Origin: Nocardiopsis listeri NBRC 13360
GTDB taxonomy: Bacteria > Actinomycetota > Actinomycetes > Streptosporangiales > Streptosporangiaceae
Assembly (NCBI RefSeq): GCF_001570765.1
Contig: NZ_BCSH01000023.1
Span: forward strand, 1 to 64,000
Direction of reading: 5' to 3'
Length of the DNA: 64,000 nt
This document shows, in pieces, positions 50,340-58,729 of the stretch (its first letter is position 1; each line of letters opens with the position of its first letter). Below the pieces are notes generated by a model. It did no database searches. It had not been told where the DNA came from and saw nothing but the letters and a program-made list of their open reading frames with translations. Both the position numbers and the translations under genes were made by a program.

Positions 50340-52202
50340 CTACTTCTCGATCTGGGTGACGTCGCGAGCGGCCCCGGTGGAAGCGGACGTGGCCATCGCG
50401 GCGTAGGCGCGCAGCGCCGCCGTCACCGGACGCTGCCGGTCGCGCGGCTGGAACCGGCCCAGCTCCTTGAGCAGCCGCTCACGCCGGGTGTCCAGCTCGT
50501 CCTCGGGGACCTCCAGCACCAGACCCCGGTTCGGGATGTCGATGCTGATGGTGTCGCCGTCCTCGACCAGGGCGATGTCGCCGCCGGCCGCCGCCTCGGG
50601 GGAGGCGTGACCGATGGACAGCCCCGAGGTTCCGCCGGAGAAGCGTCCGTCGGTGATGAGCGCGCACGCCTTGCCCAGGCCGCGTCCCTTGAGGAAGCTC
50701 GTCGGGTACAGCATCTCCTGCATGCCGGGGCCGCCCTTGGGGCCCTCGTAGCGGATGACGACCACGTCACCGGGCTCGATCCGCTTGTTGAGGATGCCGT
50801 CGACGGCGTCCTCCTGGGACTCGAACACCTTGGCGGGACCGGAGAAGGTCCACAGCTCCTCCTCCACGCCGGCGGTCTTGACGATCGCGCCGTCGGGGGC
50901 GAGATTGCCGAACAGCACGGCCAGGCCGCCGTCCTTGGTGTAGGCGTGCTCCACCGAGCGGACGCAGCCCTTCTCCCGGTCGGTGTCCAGGGTCTCCCAA
51001 CGGGTGCTCTGCGAGTAGGCCTTGGTGGTGCGGCGGCCACCGGGCGCGGCGTGGAACAGCTCCACGGCCACGTCACTGGCGGTGTCGGTGGTGATGTCCC
51101 ACTCGGCGATGAACTCACCGATGGTCTTGCCGTGCACGGTCGGCAGGGAGGTGTCCAAAAGCCCGCCACGGGCCAGTGAACCCAGGATGGCGGGGATGCC
51201 GCCCGCCCGGTGCACGTCCTCGACGTGGTACTTCTCGGTGTTCGGCGCGACCTTGCACAGGCACGGGACGCGTCGGGAGACCTCGTCGATCTCGGGCAGC
51301 CCGAAGTCCACTCCGGCCTCGGTGGCGGTGGCCAGCAGGTGCAGGATCGTGTTGGTGGAACCGCCCATGGCCACGTCCAGCGCCATGGCGTTGCCGAAGG
51401 CGGCCGGGGTGGCGATGGACAGCGGCAGCACCGAGTCGTCGTCGTCCTCGTAGTAGCGCTTGGCGGCCTCCACGACCAGCCGACCGGCGTCCTCGTACAG
51501 GGCGCGACGAGCGGTGTGGGTGGCCAGCACCGTGCCGTTTCCGGGCAGGGCCAGCCCCATCGCCTCGGTGAGGCAGTTCATGGAGTTGGCGGTGAACATG
51601 CCCGAACAGGAACCACAGGTCGGGCAGGCGTTCTCCTCCATCTCGTCCAGCTCGGCCTGTGAGACGCTCTCGTCCGCGGCGGCGATCATCGGGTTGATCA
51701 GGTCGAGCTTCTTGACGGTGGTGGCGGTACCGTTCACCACCGTGACCTTACCGGCCTCCATGGGGCCGCCGGAGACGAACACGGTGGGGATGTTCAGGCG
51801 CATCGCCGCGAGCAGCATGCCCGGGGTGATCTTGTCGCAGTTGGACACGCAGACAAGGGCGTCGGCGCAGTGCGCGTTGACCATGTACTCCAGTGAGTCC
51901 GCGATGAGTTCGCGGCTGGGCAGCGAGTACAGCATCCCGCCGTGCCCCATGGCGATGCCGTCGTCGACGGCGATCGAATTGAACTCGCGCGGTACGCCAC
52001 CGGCCTCGCGGATGGCGTTGGCGACGACCTCGGCGACCTCGCGCAGATGCACGTGGCCGGGCACGAACTCGGTGAAACTGTTGGCCACGGCCACGATGGG
52101 CTTGCCGAAGTCCTCGCGCTCCACACCGGTCGCGCGCATGAGAGCGCGTGCGCCGGCCATGTTCCTGCCGTGGGTGACCGTACGTGAACGTAGGGGCGGC
52201 AT
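50340..52202 (-). CDS. ilvD: Dihydroxy-acid dehydratase IlvD
   Basis: This 620-residue iron-sulfur enzyme dehydrates dihydroxy-acids in valine, leucine and isoleucine synthesis. Family features: [59 protein letters not shown], the cluster-ligand [47 protein letters not shown] and [22 protein letters not shown]. Three cysteines that would ligate the cluster are present. The start ATG is at 52202. It is monocistronic, with its own upstream region of 277 bases that also holds the NERD gene terminator. Confidence 0.95.
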   Translation of the reverse strand: MPPLRSRTVTHGRNMAGARALMRATGVEREDFGKPIVAVANSFTEFVPGHVHLREVAEVVANAIREAGGVPREFNSIAVDDGIAMGHGGMLYSLPSRELIADSLEYMVNAHCADALVCVSNCDKITPGMLLAAMRLNIPTVFVSGGPMEAGKVTVVNGTATTVKKLDLINPMIAAADESVSQAELDEMEENACPTCGSCSGMFTANSMNCLTEAMGLALPGNGTVLATHTARRALYEDAGRLVVEAAKRYYEDDDDSVLPLSIATPAAFGNAMALDVAMGGSTNTILHLLATATEAGVDFGLPEIDEVSRRVPCLCKVAPNTEKYHVEDVHRAGGIPAILGSLARGGLLDTSLPTVHGKTIGEFIAEWDITTDTASDVAVELFHAAPGGRRTTKAYSQSTRWETLDTDREKGCVRSVEHAYTKDGGLAVLFGNLAPDGAIVKTAGVEEELWTFSGPAKVFESQEDAVDGILNKRIEPGDVVVIRYEGPKGGPGMQEMLYPTSFLKGRGLGKACALITDGRFSGGTSGLSIGHASPEAAAGGDIALVEDGDTISIDIPNRGLVLEVPEDELDTRRERLLKELGRFQPRDRQRPVTAALRAYAAMATSASTGAARDVTQIEK

Positions 52203-52420
52203 GGGTGGACTCCCATCGTTACGGGTGTTTCCCTGCGATGGTAGTCCCCTTTCAGGGCCGCTTCGGTCTCGCCCGGGAAGACAGGTGTTCCGGATAATGA
52301 GACATCGGGGTGGATTCTCCCCGGTCAGGTCCCTGGCCTCCAGTCCGGCGGCGGTCTGGTTCGCGCACCGGACGACCCCTGCTCACCGGCCGGTGTCCCT
52401 TCGGTCCCGGGCATACGTAA

Positions 52421-52457
52421 GGCCCGGAACCACGGCGTTGTGGGGCTTTTCCGGGCC
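52421..52457 (-). terminator. Terminator after the NERD protein gene
   Basis: GGCCCGGAA and TTCCGGGCC form a perfect 9-bp stem with a 19-base loop, starting 23 bases after the stop of the NERD gene on the minus strand. Confidence 0.65.
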
Positions 52458-52479
52458 GAGTGGCGGCGGGGGATCGAAG

Positions 52480-53304
52480 TCAATATCGTGGTGGTAGGGC
52501 CTTCCTCGCGGCCTGGTAGATCTCCTCGATCTCGGATTCGCTGAGCCGGTCGCGGCCGGTGCGCAGCCACTTGCGGACCTTGGTGCCGGTGATGATGTCC
52601 ACTCCGCGCAGGCGGTGGCTGTCCCAGGGCATACCGGGACCGTAGATGGCGAGCGAGGCGCGGACCTTGATCTCGCGGCCGAGCTCCTTGCCGACGAGTT
52701 CCGCCGCGCGCTCGGCCTCTTCCAGGGCCTCGTCGATCCGTTCGTTCTTGCTGAACCGACCGTGGTACAGCTTCTCCAGCTTGTTGCGCAACGGAAGACG
52801 CTTGTCCCAGGACTCGGAGTCGATGGCGAAGGCGCCGCGGCGGCCGACGATGAAGTGGTCGATCTGCCCGTTGCCGCCGGGTACGGCGCGCGCGTGCAGG
52901 ACGCGGTAGCCGAGCTGCTTCATGACCTTGAGCTGGGCCTCGGTGCGACGCTGTGCCGCCGAGGGTTTGCGCCAGCGCGGGATCTCCGACTCCCGGCGCG
53001 AGCTCCAGACCATGACGGAGACCAGGGCGACCAACCCGAAAGTGACGCCGACCCGCCAGTCCCCGGTGAGCATGCCGATGCCGCCGGCGACGATCGCGGC
53101 GATCGTGCTCCGGATGATCCACCGGCGGAGGGCGTCGTTGGACTTGAGGGCCCCGTACAGGGCCTTGCCGCCGATTCCGTCGGTCCTGCGTTGGTTGGGG
53201 AAGAAGAGGGCGTTGTTTCCTTCGGGTTCGGACCCTCCGGAAGATGAGTTGTGACTGTTCACTCTGGTTGCCGATTCCACGACGGACAGGTTAGTTCCAT
53301 CCAT
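52480..53304 (-). CDS. NERD (nuclease-related) domain membrane protein
   Basis: This 274-residue protein has two membrane helices (residues about 62-96, IIRSTIAAIVAGGIGMLTG and VTFGLVALVSVMVW) followed by a NERD domain: LKVMKQLGYRVLHARAVPGGNGQIDHFIVGRRGAFAIDSESWDKRL. The acidic Asp in QIDHFIV and Glu/Asp downstream are the nuclease-like residues. NERD proteins are usually associated with DNA or RNA processing, but most are uncharacterised. It starts at ATG 53304. The N terminus (first 60 residues) is Ser/Asn-rich and probably disordered. It is divergent from the amidase gene across 169 bases. Confidence 0.85.
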   Translation of the reverse strand: MDGTNLSVVESATRVNSHNSSSGGSEPEGNNALFFPNQRRTDGIGGKALYGALKSNDALRRWIIRSTIAAIVAGGIGMLTGDWRVGVTFGLVALVSVMVWSSRRESEIPRWRKPSAAQRRTEAQLKVMKQLGYRVLHARAVPGGNGQIDHFIVGRRGAFAIDSESWDKRLPLRNKLEKLYHGRFSKNERIDEALEEAERAAELVGKELGREIKVRASLAIYGPGMPWDSHRLRGVDIITGTKVRKWLRTGRDRLSESEIEEIYQAARKALPPRY

Positions 53305-53473
53305 ATCCGAGTCCTAGTGCATTACTTCTCACACTTTTCTTACCTTGCGCCCTTGCTGTCGCGCGTGTTCGGATGCCGAAAAAGGGGAAGGATTGCTTTT
53401 TTGTCGTCTCTCTAGAGAAGACCGACCTCATTCGCGTGGTGCCCGTTGCCTTACCCCGTTAATCTCTGGCGGT

Positions 53474-54913
53474 ATGACCCGGATGCACGAACTTCCCCTT
53501 CATCGGCTCGTGGCATTGGTCCGCAGTCGTGAGCTGTCGCCTGTTGAGATCACTGAGCACTATCTGACGAGGATTCGCAGGTTCGACGAACGTTCCGGCG
53601 CCTATATTTCGGTCCTTGAAGAAAGCGCGCTGGAGCAGGCCCGAAATGCGGAGAGGCGGGTCGTGTCCGACACGCCGGCCACTCTTCCACCCCTGCTGGG
53701 GATCCCCCTGCCCATCAAGGACCTGGACCCCCTGGCCGGTGCACCCGTCACCTTCGGCTCGCGCCTGTACACCGGCCTCACCGCCCCCACCGACTCCGCC
53801 GTGGTCGCCCGACTCCGCGAGTCCGGCGCGGTCTTCCTCGGCAAGACCAACACCCCCGAGTTCGGATCGACCTGCTACACCGAGAACGACATCGCCCCGC
53901 CCACCCGCAACCCCTGGGACACCCGGCTGTCGGCCGGTGGCTCCAGCGGGGGCGCCGCGGCCGCGGTGGCCGCCGGACTCGCCCCGGCGGCGCAGGGGAG
54001 CGACGGTGGCGGGTCGATCCGCATCCCCGCCTCGGCCTGCGGACTGTTCGGACTCAAACCCACTCGCGGTCGGGTCTCCGGTGGCCCCGACCGGGTGGAC
54101 CTGTTCGGCCTGTCCACCTCCGGTCCGATCGCCCGCACCGTCCTGGACGCGGCCCTGCTCCTGGACGTCATGACCGCCGATCACCCCGGCGACGTATACG
54201 CGGCCCCGCCCCTGGCGCCCGGCGAGACCTTCGCCGACCACGCCCGACGCGAACCGGGGCGGCTGCGGATCGGCCGCTACGCCGACACCGGCTCCACTGG
54301 TATCCCCGTCCACCCCGACGTACTGGACGCCTACGAGGAGACGACCACGCTCCTGGTGGAATTGGGGCACGAGGTGACGCGGATCGAGGCCCCCGTCGAC
54401 GCCCACTTCGCCGGCACCTACGCCGACGACTTCCAGTACCTGTGGGAGGCGATGAGCGCGGCCACCCCCGTGGACCCCGCCCGCGAGGGCGAACTCACCC
54501 CCATCAACCGTTGGCTGCGCGAACGCGCCGGGGCCACCTCCGCGCCCGACCTCGTCGCCGCCTGGGCCCGGCTCCAACGCGGCGTGCGTTCACTGTCGGC
54601 CGCCACCGAGCCCTACGACGCGGTCCTGAGCCCCACCCTGGCCGCGCCCCCGGTCCCCATCGGCCACTTCACCGGCGACGGCCCCGAGGCCGAATTCCGA
54701 CGGATGACGGAGTTCACACCGTTCACCTCGGTCTACAACGTGAGCGGGCAGCCGTCGGTGAACGTGCCGCTGCACTGGTCCGAGCGGGGTCTGCCGATCG
54801 GTGTGATGCTCACGGGTCGCATGGGCGCAGAGGGGACCCTGCTGTCCCTGTCGGCCCAATTGGAGAGGGCGCGTCCATGGGCGCACCGCTTCCCGCCGGG
54901 CTGGGAGGACTGA
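53474..54913 (+). CDS. Amidase-signature family enzyme
   Basis: This 479-residue member of the amidase-signature family hydrolyses carboxamides and may resemble the GatA-like amidases. The catalytic Ser-Ser-Lys triad is seen: Lys in GIPLPIKDLDPL, Ser in LSAGGSSGGAAAAVAAGLAPAAQGSDGGGSIRIPASACGLFGLKPTRGRVSGG (both serines). The C-terminal QPSVNVPLHWSERGLPIGVMLTGRMGAEGTLLSLSAQLE is standard. ATG 53474 is used; ATG 53483 is possible. There is no GatB/C here, so transamidosome function is unlikely. The last 104 bases overlap the 3' end of the convergent MFS gene. Confidence 0.9.
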   Translation: MTRMHELPLHRLVALVRSRELSPVEITEHYLTRIRRFDERSGAYISVLEESALEQARNAERRVVSDTPATLPPLLGIPLPIKDLDPLAGAPVTFGSRLYTGLTAPTDSAVVARLRESGAVFLGKTNTPEFGSTCYTENDIAPPTRNPWDTRLSAGGSSGGAAAAVAAGLAPAAQGSDGGGSIRIPASACGLFGLKPTRGRVSGGPDRVDLFGLSTSGPIARTVLDAALLLDVMTADHPGDVYAAPPLAPGETFADHARREPGRLRIGRYADTGSTGIPVHPDVLDAYEETTTLLVELGHEVTRIEAPVDAHFAGTYADDFQYLWEAMSAATPVDPAREGELTPINRWLRERAGATSAPDLVAAWARLQRGVRSLSAATEPYDAVLSPTLAAPPVPIGHFTGDGPEAEFRRMTEFTPFTSVYNVSGQPSVNVPLHWSERGLPIGVMLTGRMGAEGTLLSLSAQLERARPWAHRFPPGWED

Positions 54914-56183
54914 CCTCGGAAGGGTCGCCTGGGGCCTCCGCCACGGACAAGGCCTCCTCCCCGGTGGGTGGACGGCGCAGGAACAGGGTGAGCACCGCGG
55001 CCAGCGTCACCAGACCGACAGCGCCCGACACTCCGCCGACGATGCCGTTGGAGTCCACCAGCGCGCCGGTCAGCGGAGCGGCCACGGCGCCACCCGTGCT
55101 CATGGCCGTGGCCATCCACCCGAACGCCTCCGCCCGCCGGTGCGAGGGCGCGGTGTCGCCCAGCCGTCCCATCACCGCGGCCAACGTCGGGGCCAGCGCG
55201 AGCCCGGCCACGAACAGCAGCGGGGTGATGAGCAGGGGCGTGGGCAGATGCGTGATGGGCGGCACGAACGGAACCAGGAGCGCGATGCCGGCCGCGGCGC
55301 CGAACGCCCGCAGCGGCAGACGCGGCACGCCCTTCAACCCGCCGGCGACGGCACCGCCCACCAACGAGCCCAGGGCGAACACCGAGGCCAGCACCATCAC
55401 GTACCGGGGTGCGTTCAGCTCGTTGGCCCACGCCACGATCACCAGGTCCATGCCCACCACACCGGAGACGATGAGCAGGCACATCACGAAGAGCAGGCAC
55501 AGCGCGGGGGAGGACAACAGACTCCGTCGCCGCGCCGTCTTCCGAGCGGGATCGGCTCCGGCACCGTCGGACGCCTCCTGCCCGACCGGCCCCGGGCCGG
55601 TGACCCCGGCGCGCCGCAGCGCCCACGCGAACCCCACAGCACCCGCCAACCCCAGCAGCCCCAACATCAACAGGGCGTATCGGGGGCCGGCCATCGCCAC
55701 CACGGCGGCGGTGAGGATCGGGGAGAAGACGAACAACAACTCCTGGGTGGTGGCCTCGGCCGCGTAGATGGCCTGACGTTCGGGCCCCCGGGTCAACCGA
55801 GGCCACAGCGCCCGCACGATCTGGTTGGCCGGGGTGCCGAACAGGCCGGTACCCAGCGCCAACGGCAACGACAGCCACCACCACGACGCGGGCAGCAGCG
55901 CCATGGTCGTCGAACCCACGGTGAACACCACGCCGCACACCAGTACCAGCCGGTCGCCGCCGCCACGGTCCGCCATGCGCCCTCGTAGCGGCCCCACCAG
56001 AGCCATGCCCAGGGTGAAGGCGCCCGCGACCAGGCCCGCCAGGGTGTAGGAATCGGTCCATCCCTGCACCAGGAAGGTGACCGCGATCATCAGCCCCGGG
56101 GTGTAGAACCGCGCGATGAGGGACCACATGAGCAGGGACGTGACGTGGGGCACGGCGAAGAGCCGTCGGTAGTTGGCGAGCAC
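54810..56183 (-). CDS. MFS transporter
   Basis: This 457-residue permease has about 12 hydrophobic segments: LANYRRLFAVPHVTSLLMWSLIARFYTPGLMIAVTFLVQG, GMALVGPLRGRMADRGGGDRLVL (the loop motif), and a long internal loop with QEASDGAGADPARKTARRRSL. It may export drugs or small molecules, but the substrate is unknown. I use GTG 56183, which gives the usual start; the frame continues upstream into non-coding DNA. The C-terminal 30 residues overlap the amidase gene on the other strand. The upstream region is divergent from malQ. Confidence 0.87.
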   Translation of the reverse strand: MLANYRRLFAVPHVTSLLMWSLIARFYTPGLMIAVTFLVQGWTDSYTLAGLVAGAFTLGMALVGPLRGRMADRGGGDRLVLVCGVVFTVGSTTMALLPASWWWLSLPLALGTGLFGTPANQIVRALWPRLTRGPERQAIYAAEATTQELLFVFSPILTAAVVAMAGPRYALLMLGLLGLAGAVGFAWALRRAGVTGPGPVGQEASDGAGADPARKTARRRSLLSSPALCLLFVMCLLIVSGVVGMDLVIVAWANELNAPRYVMVLASVFALGSLVGGAVAGGLKGVPRLPLRAFGAAAGIALLVPFVPPITHLPTPLLITPLLFVAGLALAPTLAAVMGRLGDTAPSHRRAEAFGWMATAMSTGGAVAAPLTGALVDSNGIVGGVSGAVGLVTLAAVLTLFLRRPPTGEEALSVAEAPGDPSEVSPPSPAGSGAPMDAPSPIGPTGTAGSPLRPCDP

Positions 56184-56381
56184 GCTCCCGATTATGCAGT
56201 CGGTCGGGGAGGGCCGAGACGGAACGAGCGGACCGTGTGGTCGAGGCCACCGCTCGTACCGGAAAGCCACCGAAAAGTCGGAGTCACGTTCGGGCCGGTC
56301 GGAAAATCGACGACGGGCTTTCGCCCCACGCCGGGGCGACCTCCGGTGTACGCACGTCCTGGTGGGGCATGATCGGTTTCT

Positions 56382-58415
56382 GTGAGGGACGTTCAGCTGG
56401 CCCGGGTGGCCGAGCAGTACGGGATCGCGACGACGTACGAGGACTGGCGGGGACGACATGTGCCCGTCGGCCTCGACACGATCCGTCATGTCCTGGCGGC
56501 GATGGGGGTGGACCCGGCCGACCCCGAGCCGGGCCCGAAGAGAGGGCCGTTGCCACCGGCGGTCGTGCTCCGCGAGCGAAAGGCACCCGACCTGGTGCTG
56601 CCCGACGGCGCGCATGCCGTCGTGGAGACCACGGACGGGGCGCTGCTGCCCTTCGACCCGGGCCTGCCACTGGGCGTGCACACCCTGCGGGTCACCGACA
56701 ACGGCGCCGACCACGCCGCTCCACTACTGGTGGTCCCCGACCGGATCGAACCCACCGCGCTGAGCCGGAACCCGCGACTGTGGGGCCTGATGGCCCAGGT
56801 CTACAGCGTGCGCTCGCGCGCGTCCTGGGGCACCGGCGACCTACGCGACCTCACCGAACTCGCGGACTGGAGCGCCCGAGACCTGGGCGCCGACTTCACC
56901 CTGATCAACCCCCTGCACGCCATCGAACCGACCGCCCCCATCGAACCCTCGCCGTACCTGCCGGTGAGCCGTCGCTACGGGAGCCCGCTCTACATCAGGA
57001 TCGAGGACGTGCCCGAGTACGCGCGGCTCGATCCGGCCCAACGCGAAGGTGTCCAACGCCTGGCCCGGCCGCTGCGCGAACGTGGACGGACCGCCGATCT
57101 CCTCGACCGCGACGCCGTCTGGGAGGCCAAGAAGGCCGCCTTGGAGGTCCTCTTCCAGGTGCCGCGCGCACCCGGCCGCGAGGAGGTCCTACGCCGGTAC
57201 CTGGACGATGAGGGGCAGGCACTGGTCGAGTTCGCCACCTGGTCCGCGTTGGCCGAGGAGTACGGCTCCGACCACCGGGCCTGGCCCGCGCACCTACGCG
57301 ACGTCGGCGCGCTCGCCGTCGGCAAGGAGGCGCTCCGGCGCTGGCCACGGGTGGAGTTCCACCGCTGGTTGCAGTGGATCCTCGACGAGCAACTCGCCCT
57401 CACCCAGAACGGCGCCCTCAACGCCGGGATGAGTCTGGGCATCGTGCACGACCTGGCCATCGGGGTGCAGCCCGGCGGCGCCGACGCCTGGATGTTCCAG
57501 GACACGCTGGTGCGGGGGCTGCACGTGGGCGCGCCCCCGGACGAGTTCAACCGCCTCGGGCAGGACTGGGGACAGCCGCCCTGGCACCCCACGGCCCTGG
57601 CCCGCCAGGGGTACGGTCCGTTGCACCAGATCCTCGCCCACAACCTGCGGCACGCGGGCGGCCTGCGGATGGACCACGTGATGGGTCTGTTCCGGCTGTG
57701 GTGCGTACCGGAGGGAGCCTCCGCCGACCAGGGCACCTACCTCGAGTACGACCACGAGGGCATGGTGGGCGTCCTGGCCCTGGCCGCGCGCGAGGCGGAC
57801 GCGGTCATCGTCGGCGAGGACCTGGGCACGGTGGAGCCGTGGGTGCGCGAACACTTGTCGGACCGGGGGATCTTCGGCACCTCGGTGCTGTGGTTCGAGA
57901 ACGACGAACAGGGGCGGCCGCGCACCCCCGACCGTTGGCGTGCCGACTGCCTGGCCACCGTCGCCACCCACGACCTGCCGCCGGTGGCGTCGTTCCTGTC
58001 GGCCGAACACGTGGAGCTGCGCGACCGTCTGGGACTGCTCGACCGGCCCGTGGCCGAGGAACGGGCGGACTCCGAGGAACGCGTGGGCCGGTGGTGCCGG
58101 ACGCTCGTGGAACTGGGCTTCCTGGACGCCGACGTCGACCCGCTGACCGATCCGGCGGCGGTGATCGCGGCCATGCACGCCTACCTGGAGGCCACCCCGG
58201 CCCGCATGCTCGGGGTCGCACTCACCGAAGTGGTGGGGGAGCGACGCATGCAGAACCAGCCGGGCACCAGCACCGAGTACCCCAACTGGCGGATTCCACT
58301 GACCAGTGGCGAGGGCGAACCGGTGCTGGTGGACGAGCTGCTCGCCGATCCGCGGACGGTGGGCCGGATCCGGCGCACCCTGGGCCCACTGGGTGGCCCC
58401 GGGCGCCTCCTTTAG
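56382..58415 (+). CDS. malQ: 4-alpha-glucanotransferase MalQ
   Basis: This 677-residue enzyme transfers maltodextrin segments in glycogen and maltose metabolism. It has the bacterial MalQ layout: an N-terminal beta-rich region of about 135 residues, then LWGLMAQVYSVRSRASWGTGDLRDLTELADWSARDLGADFTLINPLHAIEPT, HNLRHAGGLRMDHVMGLFRLWCVPEG (catalytic Asp in the RMDH motif), ADAVIVGEDLGTVEPWVREHL (Glu) and ATHDLPPVASFL. The C-terminal QNQPGTSTEYPNWRIPL motif is typical. The start GTG at 56382 directly follows a GTTTCTGTGAGG stretch with a poor ribosome-binding site. It is monocistronic. Confidence 0.94.
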   Translation: MRDVQLARVAEQYGIATTYEDWRGRHVPVGLDTIRHVLAAMGVDPADPEPGPKRGPLPPAVVLRERKAPDLVLPDGAHAVVETTDGALLPFDPGLPLGVHTLRVTDNGADHAAPLLVVPDRIEPTALSRNPRLWGLMAQVYSVRSRASWGTGDLRDLTELADWSARDLGADFTLINPLHAIEPTAPIEPSPYLPVSRRYGSPLYIRIEDVPEYARLDPAQREGVQRLARPLRERGRTADLLDRDAVWEAKKAALEVLFQVPRAPGREEVLRRYLDDEGQALVEFATWSALAEEYGSDHRAWPAHLRDVGALAVGKEALRRWPRVEFHRWLQWILDEQLALTQNGALNAGMSLGIVHDLAIGVQPGGADAWMFQDTLVRGLHVGAPPDEFNRLGQDWGQPPWHPTALARQGYGPLHQILAHNLRHAGGLRMDHVMGLFRLWCVPEGASADQGTYLEYDHEGMVGVLALAAREADAVIVGEDLGTVEPWVREHLSDRGIFGTSVLWFENDEQGRPRTPDRWRADCLATVATHDLPPVASFLSAEHVELRDRLGLLDRPVAEERADSEERVGRWCRTLVELGFLDADVDPLTDPAAVIAAMHAYLEATPARMLGVALTEVVGERRMQNQPGTSTEYPNWRIPLTSGEGEPVLVDELLADPRTVGRIRRTLGPLGGPGRLL

Positions 58416-58675
58416 GCAGTGTTCTTCAGAGCCTCCGCTAGCGCTTCGGCCCGACCATCGCCCGCCACCACCCTCAACGGACGGCCTGACGGCCGATGAT
58501 CCTCCTTCTTTCGGGCACCCCCGAAAAGTCAGGAACCTTCGGTGCCTACGGTGTGATCCTCGTTCCTCGGATCCCACCTACGACACCTCCCCGGGTTTGC
58601 GGAGGACAGGGCCTGACGGCGCCCGAACGGGTGACCCCCGTGGCTCACAAAACAGAACCTGGACCCGAAGGACTC

Positions 58676-58710
58676 CGGCCCCGGAAGGGGGAAGATCCCT
58701 TCCGGGGCCG
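58676..58710. terminator. Terminator between malQ and pepN
   Basis: A perfect stem of about 14 bp, CGGCCCCGGAAGGG with its complement, has a seven-base loop. It lies between the convergent genes, closer to pepN. The remaining bases of 58416-58675 show no gene. Confidence 0.8.
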
Positions 58711-58729
58711 TCGTGTGTTCGACCCGGCG

